A stretch of 64,000 nt of DNA from JAILLW01 sp045640905. Lineage in GTDB: Bacteria; Bacillota; Clostridia; Lachnospirales; Lachnospiraceae. The stretch lies in NCBI GenBank assembly GCA_045640905.1, contig JAZUFW010000054.1, positions 4,764-68,763 on the forward strand, read 5' to 3'. Shown in pieces: positions 34,680-43,716 of this stretch. The stretch's first letter is position 1, and every line of letters begins with the position of its first letter. The position numbers and the translations under genes are program-made. The notes under the pieces are model-generated. The model saw only the letters and a list, made by a program, of their open reading frames with translations, was not told the DNA's origin and searched no databases.

Positions 34680-35732
34680 ATGAAAAAATCAGTTACCATT
34701 CTGGCATTAGCCGCATTACTTGCACTTTTAGTCGGCTGTGGCAACAAAGCAACAGAAAACGGCGAAGTTGTTGTTTACAACTGGGGCGAATATATTGACC
34801 CCGAAACAATAACAATGTTCGAAAAAGAAACAGGTATCAAAGTCATCTATGATGAATTTGAGACAAATGAAATAATGTATCCGAAAGTTGAGGCAGGTTC
34901 AACCGTTTATGACGTTATTTGTCCTTCGGATTACATGATTAAAAAAATGATCGATAATGATTTGTTACAGGAAATCAATTTTGATAACATTCCCAATGCA
35001 AAGAATATCGGCCAACAGTATTATGACAGTTCCAAAGAATTCGATCCCGAAAATAAGTACTCTATTCCCTACTGTTGGGGAACCGTAGGTATCTTGTATA
35101 ACAAGACGATGGTCAGCGAGCCTATTGACAGCTGGTCTGTTTTATGGGATGAGCAGTACAAAGACAATATTCTGATGCAGGATTCTGTCAGAGATGCTTT
35201 TATGATTCCCTTAAAATACCTTGGCTATTCGATGAACACTCTTGATTTGGACGAATTAACCGAAGCCAAGAATCTGTTACTTGAGCAAAAGCCTTTGGTT
35301 CAGGCATATGTTATCGATCAGGTCAGAGATAAAATGATCGGTGATGAAGCCGCTATCGGTGTTATTTATTCCGGCGAAGCCATTTACACACAGCGTGAAA
35401 ACGAAAACCTTGAATATGTAATTCCCAAAGAAGGAACGAACGTATGGATTGATTCATGGGTTATTCCGAAGAACGCAGCCAACGTTGAAAATGCTGAAAA
35501 GTTCCTCAATTTCATGTGTCGTCCCGATATAGCATTGATGAATTTTGATTACATCACTTATTCAACTCCGAACGATGCGGCACGTGAATTGATTGAGGAT
35601 GAAGATATTAAGAATTCAAAAATTGCTTTCCCTGATTTAACTCAGTATGACAATTTGGAAACATACAGTTATCTGGGTCAGGAAGGTGACGAACTTTTGA
35701 ACGAATTGTGGAAAGAAATTAAATCAGAATAA
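34680..35732 (+). CDS. potD: Spermidine/putrescine-binding lipoprotein
   Basis: This is the extracellular substrate-binding component of the polyamine importer. The 350-residue product starts MKKSVTILALAALLALLVGC with a lipobox (L-V-G-C) and lipidated Cys20. The mature protein begins with VVVYNWGEYIDPETI, the typical PotD/PotF entry strand. YDVICPSDYMIKKM and IPYCWGTVGILYN are further family motifs. AGAGGAG lies six bases before ATG 34680; an ATG at 34659 has no such site. A terminator follows. Confidence 0.95.
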   Translation: MKKSVTILALAALLALLVGCGNKATENGEVVVYNWGEYIDPETITMFEKETGIKVIYDEFETNEIMYPKVEAGSTVYDVICPSDYMIKKMIDNDLLQEINFDNIPNAKNIGQQYYDSSKEFDPENKYSIPYCWGTVGILYNKTMVSEPIDSWSVLWDEQYKDNILMQDSVRDAFMIPLKYLGYSMNTLDLDELTEAKNLLLEQKPLVQAYVIDQVRDKMIGDEAAIGVIYSGEAIYTQRENENLEYVIPKEGTNVWIDSWVIPKNAANVENAEKFLNFMCRPDIALMNFDYITYSTPNDAARELIEDEDIKNSKIAFPDLTQYDNLETYSYLGQEGDELLNELWKEIKSE

Positions 35733-35744
35733 TAAATGAATAAT

Positions 35745-35772
35745 AAAGGCATAAGCTTTGGCTTATGCCTTT
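35745..35772. terminator. Bidirectional terminator between potD and proA
   Basis: AAAGGCATAAGC (35745-35756) pairs perfectly with GCTTATGCCTTT (35761-35772) around loop TTTG. T-rich sequence follows on the plus strand and A-rich sequence precedes it, so it can end both converging transcripts. Confidence 0.9.
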
Positions 35773-35776
35773 TATT

Positions 35777-37024
35777 TTACTTTCTAACCGAATAATCTCC
35801 GGTAATATTATATTTATAAGACGTTATTTCTTTTAGTCCCATGGGACCTCTGGCGTGAAGCTTTTGAGTACTGATTCCTATTTCCGCTCCCAGTCCGAAT
35901 TCAAATCCGTCCGTAAATCTGGTAGACGAATTTACATATACGCATGCTGCATCTATTCTCTTTTGGAACTCGGCGGCATTTTCCTTATTCTCCGTCAAAA
36001 TGGATTCGGAATGATGTGTAGTGCATTCATTAATATGTTCAATGGCTTCTTCCAGCGAATCAACTGTTTTAACCGAAATAATGTAATCCAGATATTCCGT
36101 CTTGAAATCTTCGGGTGTGGCACTTACACAGTCAATTACACCGCAAACAGATTCATCTCCTCTGATTTCCACATTCAAATCATATAGTGCTTTTGCCAAA
36201 GGCGGCAGCAGTTTATCCTTTATCTTTGAATGAACCACCAATGATTCACATGCATTACAAACACCGATTCTTTGAGTTTTTGCATTAATAATTACGTCTA
36301 TTGATTTTTGAATATCCGCAGTTTCATCAACAAATATATGGCAGTTTCCCGTTCCTGTTTCAATTACGGGAATTGTGCTTTGCATAACCACTGTACGTAT
36401 AAGTCCGGCCCCACCTCTGGGAATCAACAGATCGACATATTCTTTCATCTGCATAAATTCCTTTGTGACTTCACGGTCGGTACTTTCGATTAATCCGATG
36501 GCATCAGAACTTACACCGTTTTCCTCACATGATTTCTTAATTATCGAAACCAATGCTTTATTCGAATTAATGGCATCTGAACCGCCTTTTAAAATGCACG
36601 CGCTGCCTGCTTTAAAGCATAACGCAAAAGCATCAACGGTTACATTCGGACGAGATTCGTAAATTATACCGATTACTCCCATTGGCACACGAATCTTTGT
36701 AATTTTAAGGCCGTTTGCTGCCGTATATGAATCCAGCTCATCTCCTATCGGATCATCAAGCAAAGCAACTTCTCTGACGCCCTGTGCCATCTGAACAATT
36801 CGCTCTTTTGTCAGTTTCAATCTGTCCAAAAGGCCTTGGTTCATACCTTTATTAATTCCGTTCTCAATATCCAAGTCATTTTTTGAGATAATCTCTTCAT
36901 AAGATTTCTCAAGGTTATCCGCCACGGAATTCAATACTTTATTCTTTACATCTGTCGCCAAAATTCCAAGTTCATATTTGGCTTTATTTGCATCTTTACA
37001 TATGCTCAACAATTGTTCATTCAT
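35777..37024 (-). CDS. proA: Gamma-glutamyl phosphate reductase
   Basis: The enzyme reduces gamma-glutamyl phosphate to glutamate semialdehyde in proline synthesis. The 415-residue length equals the family norm. IYESRPNVTVDAFALCFKAG and the catalytic cysteine region RIGVCNACESLVVH are clear, and GLGAEIGISTQKLHARGPMG closes the protein. ATG 37024, with AAAGGA upstream at a rather long spacing, overlaps the preceding gene by eight bases. The earlier ATG at 37045 has no ribosome binding site. proB is not in the window. Confidence 0.94.
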   Translation of the reverse strand: MNEQLLSICKDANKAKYELGILATDVKNKVLNSVADNLEKSYEEIISKNDLDIENGINKGMNQGLLDRLKLTKERIVQMAQGVREVALLDDPIGDELDSYTAANGLKITKIRVPMGVIGIIYESRPNVTVDAFALCFKAGSACILKGGSDAINSNKALVSIIKKSCEENGVSSDAIGLIESTDREVTKEFMQMKEYVDLLIPRGGAGLIRTVVMQSTIPVIETGTGNCHIFVDETADIQKSIDVIINAKTQRIGVCNACESLVVHSKIKDKLLPPLAKALYDLNVEIRGDESVCGVIDCVSATPEDFKTEYLDYIISVKTVDSLEEAIEHINECTTHHSESILTENKENAAEFQKRIDAACVYVNSSTRFTDGFEFGLGAEIGISTQKLHARGPMGLKEITSYKYNITGDYSVRK

Positions 37025-37601
37025 TAAAACAATATATCCTTTCATCTGTAATACAATAATTCATTTTAACATCAAGTTCATCAATGTTAAGGGGAACAGT
37101 GCTTTTTTGTTCGGAAAAAGCAATCATTACTTTAGTTATATCACAATCGCACAAATATTTATCATAAAATCCTCCCCCGTATCCGAGGCGATACCCCGAT
37201 TCATCAAAACATAATCCGGGAATCAGGCACAAATCTTTGTGTTTACTGTTGGGAACATATTTTTCTCCGGAAACAGGTTCAAGTATTCCCATATAACTTT
37301 CCGCTAAATCATCAAAGGATTCTATCTTATAAAAATCCATTGTTTTGGTAGATACATCCACCTTCGGAACATATATGTTCTTTTCCTTTTGAAAAAGAAT
37401 TTGCTCAATATACTCCGTCGTATCGATTTCGCTTTTTGTTGAAACAAATACCAGAATATTGTCTGCTGATTTATATTCGGAAAGCTCCTTCAATTTTTCA
37501 AAAACAATACGACTTTTTACGCGCTTCACATCCAAAGGTATATTGTCACGTATCTTTGTATATTGTTTTCGCAATGTTTTCTTTAATTCTGCATTATCCA
37601 T
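37017..37601 (-). CDS. 5-formyltetrahydrofolate cyclo-ligase family protein
   Basis: The enzyme converts 5-formyl-THF to 5,10-methenyl-THF with ATP. The 194-residue protein has the N-terminal basic stretch KKTLRKQYTKIRDNI and the nucleotide-binding signature GYRLGYGGGFYDKYL. The reading frame extends to 37682, but those residues lie in another frame of the upstream FAD gene and look unnatural (Arg/Cys-rich). ATG 37601 gives the usual length and overlaps that gene by 19 bases. The ribosome binding site is weak, so coupling is likely. Confidence 0.9.
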   Translation of the reverse strand: MDNAELKKTLRKQYTKIRDNIPLDVKRVKSRIVFEKLKELSEYKSADNILVFVSTKSEIDTTEYIEQILFQKEKNIYVPKVDVSTKTMDFYKIESFDDLAESYMGILEPVSGEKYVPNSKHKDLCLIPGLCFDESGYRLGYGGGFYDKYLCDCDITKVMIAFSEQKSTVPLNIDELDVKMNYCITDERIYCFNE

Positions 37602-39166
37602 TTGGCTACCGCTTCGGCACATTTTATTCCGTCCATCGCTGCAGAGGTTATTCCGCCGGCATAGCCTGCTCCTTCTCCGCATACGAACATTCCTTCAATA
37701 CCGCATGTCAAATTATCATCCCTTTCCATACGAACAGGTGATGATGTTCTCGCTTCTACTCCCAATACAAAAGTTCCCGGATCATTAAAGCCTTTTATTT
37801 TTCGTCCGAAATCTTCCATTCCTTCAACAAAATCACGATTCAAATATTCGGGCAAAATATCAAAAGTCTCGGCATGAACCGATTGGCCTTTAGTTTCAAT
37901 ATCGTACTTTACATCGGAATCAATCTCTTTGTTCTTAAATTCTTCATAGGTGCAATACGGTATATTTCCATTTCCGATTTTATAAGCTTTTTCCTCAATG
38001 GAACGTTGAAAATACATACCGCATAACGGATCATCACTATTTTCAAAATCATCCGGAGAAACCGTAACAATCACTGCACTGTTGGCATACTCGGAATCAC
38101 GTTGCGAATAGCTCATACCGTTAATGCATAATTTTCCTTCCTCGGAGGATGCGTTAACAACAAAGCCTCCCGGACACATGCAAAACGTATACACGCCTCT
38201 TTGACTTTTTGCTTTATAAGTCAATTTGTATGTAGCTGCAGATAACGACGGATGATTCTCCACCCCGTAAGCATTAAGATTAATTATGCTTTGCGGATGC
38301 ATTACTCTAAAGCCTACAGCAAAAGGCTTTGGAGTCATATTTACGTTCTTTTCCTTCAGGCGTATAAACGTATCCCGAGCGGAATGTCCCACCGCTACTA
38401 TTATGCTCGATACATTTAATAATCTTTCTTTATTAATTTCAAGCTGAGCTATTCGATTATTCTTAATAACAAAATCCGTAACACAGTTTTCGAAAAATAC
38501 TTCTCCACCCAAATGAATTATTTCATTTCTGATGCTCTTTACAATACTGCATAAAACGTCGGTACCAATATGCGGTTTACTGTCATAAATAATACTTTCA
38601 TCGGCACCAAACTTTACAAAATCTTTTAAAACGGCTTTATTTCTGCCGTATGTATCTTTAACCAACGTATTCAATTTGCCGTCGGAAAAAGTACCTGCGC
38701 CGCCTTCGCCGAACAAGACATTTGAATTGACATTCAGTTTGTCCCCGTTCCAAAAAGTACGGACATCTATAGATCTGTGATCTACATCTTTTCCGCGTTC
38801 CAAAATAATCGGTTTGAATCCCGCACGCGCCAAATACAGTCCCGCAAACATGCCTGCGGGACCCATTCCTATAATAACGGGCCTTTTTTCATTTGAAATA
38901 TCTGATATTTGATAGGGAAACTGATAAGGAACATTTGATACACGAGTGATATCGGCATTCTTTTTTGATAAAAATCTGTCTTCATTTTCTATGCTGACAT
39001 CAACCGAATATACATAATAAAGAGTCGGTTTATAACGAGAATCAATGGACCGTCGAACTATCTCAAAAGAAAACGGTTCATTGGTTCCCAATATCTTTTT
39101 GATTTTTTTATACAAAACGTTTACATCAGATGAAACGTCCAATTTAATCTGAGATATTCTAATCAT
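37583..39166 (-). CDS. FAD-dependent oxidoreductase of the uncharacterised COG2509 type
   Basis: The 527-residue protein has an N-terminal extension (about 1-90) seen in this family, then the dinucleotide-binding motif PVIIGMGPAGMFAGLYLARAG near residue 95. The motifs FGEGGAGTFSDGKLNT and CMCPGGFVVNASSEEG follow, and the C-terminal MFVCGEGAGYAGGITSAAMDG is an FAD-binding signature. The substrate is unknown. Its ATG overlaps the flippase stop by one base (TAATG). It is part of a chain of overlapping genes down to proA. Confidence 0.85.
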   Translation of the reverse strand: MIRISQIKLDVSSDVNVLYKKIKKILGTNEPFSFEIVRRSIDSRYKPTLYYVYSVDVSIENEDRFLSKKNADITRVSNVPYQFPYQISDISNEKRPVIIGMGPAGMFAGLYLARAGFKPIILERGKDVDHRSIDVRTFWNGDKLNVNSNVLFGEGGAGTFSDGKLNTLVKDTYGRNKAVLKDFVKFGADESIIYDSKPHIGTDVLCSIVKSIRNEIIHLGGEVFFENCVTDFVIKNNRIAQLEINKERLLNVSSIIVAVGHSARDTFIRLKEKNVNMTPKPFAVGFRVMHPQSIINLNAYGVENHPSLSAATYKLTYKAKSQRGVYTFCMCPGGFVVNASSEEGKLCINGMSYSQRDSEYANSAVIVTVSPDDFENSDDPLCGMYFQRSIEEKAYKIGNGNIPYCTYEEFKNKEIDSDVKYDIETKGQSVHAETFDILPEYLNRDFVEGMEDFGRKIKGFNDPGTFVLGVEARTSSPVRMERDDNLTCGIEGMFVCGEGAGYAGGITSAAMDGIKCAEAVAKWIMQN

Positions 39167-40776
39167 TACAGTAAATTAATCATTCGTCCCAGGGATATCA
39201 TGAATCTGCCCAAGAAACTGTCTTCCAAATCATCTTCCGAGAATCCCTTAAGCGCCAATTGAATAACCATATACAAAATAGTGCATACGACAAAAATAAT
39301 AATAGTAGCTATGCCTTTACCCGTTAACGGAGCTATGGCTTTGTTAAGCAACATACCGATTAAGGCACTTAATACGGCTCCTACCAACGATACAATAAAT
39401 GTTCTGAACCATTCCTGAGTATACTGGAACTGTTTCGATATAATGAAAAAGCCCGTAACGGTAATAAGTGCAAAGAAGCACAAATTACTCAAGATAACGG
39501 CATTAACACCATAAAACGCCCCGGTAAATAGAGCACACAATACTATATGCAAAATCAATGAAAGACCTGTTATTCCGAAAGCCCATATATAATTTCGCAT
39601 GCTGATCAGCATTTCAACAAAAATGATGGCAAATACGGCAAAAGGAATGCACAAACTTTCCAGTTGCAAATATTCTGCTGTCTTCTCACCGTTTGTAGCG
39701 AACATAAATGAAACAATATTATCAGAAAGGACCAGAACCATTCCGCACATGAAAATCGATGCGGAAAAAGCCCTGTGTATCAGCATCTTCAGTTTTTCCC
39801 TGGAGTTTCTGTACTCATCACGTCTAAAAGCACCTGATGCCTTTCGAATTAACGGATAAGTAAAAATACATAAAGCAAAAACGATTATTCCCGTTATGGG
39901 AAATGTTTTTCCATAGTATTCACCGTAACAAAAAGCTGACAAATTATCTTCGGTATTTTGATGAAGGAAGAAAGCGCCGTTTATGAATGAATACATTGCA
40001 AAGGAAGCCCATAAAAGTCCGGGAACCAATGCGGTAGCCAGCAAGTTCAGTAAAGTTTCAAGCGGATAGTCCACGCTCCGTTGTGATTCTCTTCCTTCTT
40101 CGAATGAAGTCCGGTGTCTGAATACAAAATAAACTACGACCACATAAGCAAATGCCACAAATGACGCACAAAGTATTCCGAAAGAAGCGCCTATGGCACC
40201 ATGTGCATATTGAAAATCTTCGACTCGTAAAAGTTTGGAAACCTTTACACCGTACTGTTTCATGATTGTTGCGAACAAAGTACCGAAAATAAGATATGCA
40301 CCGGCAAAAATAAGATAAGAATATGTAGTTAATATTCTGTTATTTGTTCCTTTAAAATATCCTCGAAATACCCCTGTCAAAGAATATAAAAGGACTGCGG
40401 GAGCAACTGCCAAGACTGCCAATTTTGACAGCGGTATGCTAAACAGATTCGTAGATATCCTGCCGGCAAAAATATATATCAGGAATGATATCAAAAGACC
40501 TATACCCAACGATGAAGAAAATGCATACGATACTACGCGATGAACATTGGAATACTGGGCACGCTTCATTCGGTTCTCAACCATCGTAGAGACAGCTTCT
40601 TCGATTCCGAAACTGATAAATCCGCCCAACAGGAAAAACAGCTCATTGGGCAACGAAAAATAAGCTACGCCTTTACTTCCTACAACGTGCTCCAAAATAA
40701 TTCTGAAAATCAGAAATACAATAAATGTAATTAGTAAAAATAAAAAGAAATGACTCTTCTTTTTTGTTTTTGCCAT
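39166..40776 (-). CDS. MOP-superfamily flippase-like membrane protein
   Basis: The 536-residue protein is almost wholly hydrophobic, with about 13-14 membrane helices. It has the overall layout of the MATE/polysaccharide-transporter (MOP) superfamily. The segment LLYSLTGVFRGYFKGTNN is reminiscent of SpoVB- and MurJ-like members, which flip lipid-linked sugars. Assignment to lipid II, teichoic acid or capsule is not possible from sequence alone, and no glycosyltransferase genes are nearby. A basic N terminus (MAKTKKKSH) faces the cytosol. It is followed by the FAD gene with a one-base overlap. Confidence 0.75.
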   Translation of the reverse strand: MAKTKKKSHFFLFLLITFIVFLIFRIILEHVVGSKGVAYFSLPNELFFLLGGFISFGIEEAVSTMVENRMKRAQYSNVHRVVSYAFSSSLGIGLLISFLIYIFAGRISTNLFSIPLSKLAVLAVAPAVLLYSLTGVFRGYFKGTNNRILTTYSYLIFAGAYLIFGTLFATIMKQYGVKVSKLLRVEDFQYAHGAIGASFGILCASFVAFAYVVVVYFVFRHRTSFEEGRESQRSVDYPLETLLNLLATALVPGLLWASFAMYSFINGAFFLHQNTEDNLSAFCYGEYYGKTFPITGIIVFALCIFTYPLIRKASGAFRRDEYRNSREKLKMLIHRAFSASIFMCGMVLVLSDNIVSFMFATNGEKTAEYLQLESLCIPFAVFAIIFVEMLISMRNYIWAFGITGLSLILHIVLCALFTGAFYGVNAVILSNLCFFALITVTGFFIISKQFQYTQEWFRTFIVSLVGAVLSALIGMLLNKAIAPLTGKGIATIIIFVVCTILYMVIQLALKGFSEDDLEDSFLGRFMISLGRMINLL

Positions 40777-40783
40777 ATACTAC

Positions 40784-41980
40784 CTATCTTAAAAAATCAT
40801 AAAACAGTTTTTCACCAATGAGAACTTTTTTCATGTTATTAATGTCCTCAAAGGAAACAGCACTGTTGGAAAGGACTCCGCTTTCCAGCTTTTTGTCAAA
40901 AATGCCGTTTATCAATTTATCATAGTCAATCTTTATATTTGCATCCTTTGCAAACAAATACGAAACCGATGAAATAACCGTATCCGCGAACAATAAAACC
41001 GCATTTTCTCTGGCATGTATCTGCGTTTTGTCATCAACATATTCCCGTAACAAAGAAATAACCTCTTCGGGAATTTCGTATTCATTAAGCAACGATTCTA
41101 CATTCTCGACGTTATTGGCTCCTTTTAAAATGCCTATTTTATGGTAATAGCCCAATGCTTTGGTCACATTTTCGTTTAATCCCATTTTAAGGGCCATTTT
41201 AGAGCACAGAACCGCAGTATAAATCGTATGATTGTATTCTTCTTTGGAATAACTCTTTAATTTTGCCAAAAGTTCAAATTCCGGATCAAGGATATCCATA
41301 TACCTATCCGATGTCTTATATACAAAATTAAAACTGAACAACTTGATAATTATCAATAAAGCTATTGTGGATATACCCACATTTATCGCAGGAATAACAA
41401 ACAGCGACCATGACAGTTTAATGTTCGAACAAAGCACCTCAACTATGCATAAAGAAACAAACGAAAAGCCTGCCGACGAACCCAACGGAACAGAAATCTT
41501 AAACTGTTCATCCAGTGATGAAAACAAAACTACGGCAACAATTCCCGGCGCAGCATAACAAACAAAATTAAGAACCGTAGCATCACTGCACAGCATTGTC
41601 GAATTGACAAGAAGCAAGAGGGAGGCAACTGTACCTACAGTTTCGTTTGAAAAAAGCGAAAGCACTATAAAAATCAACAAAAAAGGCCAACCGCTTACCG
41701 GCAACAACGGACAGAAATATGAAATAACCATGCACGCATAAAAATATACGTGAAACTTCCACTTTGATTCCATGTTGTTGTATACAAGTTTGCTGCTATC
41801 TATGGCATCGGACAAAACAAAAACAAGCCCTAATGACATTATTCCCGAAATGATAGCATTTCGCAGAATAATCTGCTTGGAGCATCCGAATAAAAAGCCT
41901 GCCAAAACATCCGTTGCAACTACTATGAAAAATATGCAGCCTACCAATATACCGTTTTTATTACTTTTTGTTTCTTCCAT
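40784..41980 (-). CDS. Membrane protein with degenerate HD domain at the pgpH locus
   Basis: The 398-residue protein has about seven membrane segments (about 10-215) and a cytosolic C-terminal domain that aligns with the HD domain of PgpH/YqfF, the c-di-AMP phosphodiesterase. Expected YHHS is YNHT (His251), and the defining YYHDIGK is YYHKIGI at 279-285, so the metal-binding Asp is Lys281. A later LFADTVIS retains its Asp. The large extracellular domain of PgpH is absent. Hydrolase activity is unlikely; a sensor or nucleotide-binding role is inferred. It overlaps the upstream phoH by 20 bases, the usual phoH-pgpH order, but ybeY does not follow. Confidence 0.75.
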   Translation of the reverse strand: MEETKSNKNGILVGCIFFIVVATDVLAGFLFGCSKQIILRNAIISGIMSLGLVFVLSDAIDSSKLVYNNMESKWKFHVYFYACMVISYFCPLLPVSGWPFLLIFIVLSLFSNETVGTVASLLLLVNSTMLCSDATVLNFVCYAAPGIVAVVLFSSLDEQFKISVPLGSSAGFSFVSLCIVEVLCSNIKLSWSLFVIPAINVGISTIALLIIIKLFSFNFVYKTSDRYMDILDPEFELLAKLKSYSKEEYNHTIYTAVLCSKMALKMGLNENVTKALGYYHKIGILKGANNVENVESLLNEYEIPEEVISLLREYVDDKTQIHARENAVLLFADTVISSVSYLFAKDANIKIDYDKLINGIFDKKLESGVLSNSAVSFEDINNMKKVLIGEKLFYDFLR

Positions 41981-42962
41981 TTTTACTTTCCCGGTTCGTT
42001 TTATTTAAGCTCTCTTCATAATTCTCATATGCCTTTACGATTCTCTGTACCAGAGGATGTCTGACAACATCTTTTGAAGAAAGTTTAATAAATTCAATGC
42101 CTTCAACCTTGGAAAGCACTTTAGTGGCTATATCAAGGCCACTCTTTACATCTTTCGGCAAATCCTTCTGAGTGGAATCTCCCGTAACAATTACTTTTGA
42201 ACCGAACCCGATACGCGTCAAAAACATCTTCATCTGAGCAGGCGTCGTATTCTGAGGTTCATCCAAAATAATATATGCATTATCAAGGGTTCTGCCTCGC
42301 ATATACGCAAGCGGAGCCACTTCGATAAGCCCCTTTTCCATATTTCTTACAAAACTTTCCGCACCCATAATCTGATACAAAGCATCATACAGCGGACGTA
42401 AATACGGATCGACCTTTGACTGCAAATCGCCGGGCAAAAAGCCTAGTTTTTCACCGGCTTCTATAGCCGGACGTGTCAGAATAATTCGCTCGACCTCTCC
42501 GTTTTTAAAGGCAGTGATGGCCATTGCCATGGCCAGATAAGTTTTGCCGGTTCCGGCAGGTCCTATACCGAAAACAATCATGTTGTTTTTAATTGCATCA
42601 ATATATTTCTTCTGCCCGAAAGTCTTGGGTTTAACAGCCTTTCCCGAAACCGTATGGCAAATGGTCGTTTCATCCATTGTCAAAATGGAGTCGTCGTTTC
42701 CCTCGTTATTCAATTCAATTGCATAATCTATCTTTTGTTCTTCTATGTCGCACCCCCGGGAAGATAACGTCGTTAAATCCGTCAATATCTTTACGGCGCT
42801 TTCTACGTTATCCTGTTCTCCCTGTATTTTTAACAGTCCGTCTCTTACAATTATCGAAACATTGTACTGCTTTTCGATTTTCTTTAAATTGCAGTCAAAC
42901 GAGCCAAACACATTTCTCAAATCGGATATGGGCATATGTCCCAGTGAAATATTTTCTTCCAT
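41961..42962 (-). CDS. phoH: PhoH-like ATPase (YbeZ family)
   Basis: The 333-residue protein has an N-terminal KH-like region (about 10-80) and a PhoH P-loop ATPase domain (about 125-320) with Walker A GIGPAGTGKTYLAMAMA, Walker B AYIILDEPQNTTP and the sensor sequence VIVTGDSTQ. Family members are linked to RNA metabolism together with YbeY. A Lys/Asn/Arg-rich tail ends the protein. It lies between the zinc-ribbon gene (18 bases upstream) and the degenerate HD gene that overlaps its end. Confidence 0.94.
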   Translation of the reverse strand: MEENISLGHMPISDLRNVFGSFDCNLKKIEKQYNVSIIVRDGLLKIQGEQDNVESAVKILTDLTTLSSRGCDIEEQKIDYAIELNNEGNDDSILTMDETTICHTVSGKAVKPKTFGQKKYIDAIKNNMIVFGIGPAGTGKTYLAMAMAITAFKNGEVERIILTRPAIEAGEKLGFLPGDLQSKVDPYLRPLYDALYQIMGAESFVRNMEKGLIEVAPLAYMRGRTLDNAYIILDEPQNTTPAQMKMFLTRIGFGSKVIVTGDSTQKDLPKDVKSGLDIATKVLSKVEGIEFIKLSSKDVVRHPLVQRIVKAYENYEESLNKTNRESKNGRNKK

Positions 42963-42980
42963 TGAAAAATTATTCTCCCG

Positions 42981-43649
42981 TTATTCAAACAAATCCTGAT
43001 ATATTTCGTCAATCAGGCGTTCGACATAACTGTCGTCAAGGTTCATAAACTGTGAGTAAATCAATTCCTTAATCTTTTTGAAACGATCAAAATACTTAAG
43101 TTCTTCATTTTCGGCATTTATTCCGTAAATATCGTCAAAGGTTTCTTTATTTATCGTCTCATTAAGGTACTTTTTGATTTCATTGGTCAGATTATTCTCT
43201 GAGTCAGCTTTGGTTGAAAAGTCTTTGGAATTCTTAAAGGAAACAAATCCCATGACAATAAACAGTACAAACAAAGCTCCCATAACTGCGCACATCATAT
43301 ATTTACCGAATGCACTCATGGAAGAAGGAATAACCCCGATGAAAAACAAAATCATCAAAGACAATCCTATAAAACCTACCGCCAGCAATGCCACCGCGGA
43401 AGTTTTATGTTCTTCGGCTTTTTCTTCGTTGTTAACGTAAACATGATTTTCACGGACTCTTCTGACCGCTTCTTCAATCTCTTCACGTTTTTCTTCATCA
43501 TAGACAAAGACAAATTCCTCTGCGGGATTTGTTTCTTCTTCGTCGTTTTCACAAACTAAAGAGAGGTCATCAACCAGCTCACATCCGCAATCGGAGCAAA
43601 CCTTGATACCCTCTCTGAATTCATACTTACATTTAGGACAAAAACCCAT
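42981..43649 (-). CDS. Zinc-ribbon membrane protein of unknown function
   Basis: The 222-residue protein begins with a zinc ribbon (FCPKCKYEF...CSDCGCEL, residues 4-24). An acidic, charged stretch follows (about 30-85), then two membrane helices (about 87-110 and 120-142) and a charged cytosolic-looking C terminus (about 145-222). I do not recognise a functional family beyond the generic zinc-ribbon type. TTTTGGAGGTG supports the start. It precedes phoH closely, so it may be cotranscribed with it. Confidence 0.7.
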   Translation of the reverse strand: MGFCPKCKYEFREGIKVCSDCGCELVDDLSLVCENDEEETNPAEEFVFVYDEEKREEIEEAVRRVRENHVYVNNEEKAEEHKTSAVALLAVGFIGLSLMILFFIGVIPSSMSAFGKYMMCAVMGALFVLFIVMGFVSFKNSKDFSTKADSENNLTNEIKKYLNETINKETFDDIYGINAENEELKYFDRFKKIKELIYSQFMNLDDSYVERLIDEIYQDLFE

Positions 43650-43716
43650 TTAGAAACACCTCCAAAACAGTAACACATATAGAAATATCTTACCACTTTT
43701 GAGGCATCTTTATCCA

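Noticed and set aside
37602..37682. Extended N terminus of the 5-formyl-THF cyclo-ligase
   Set aside because: The extra residues are Arg/Cys-rich, overlap the FAD gene, and exceed the family length; ATG 37601 gives a normal start.
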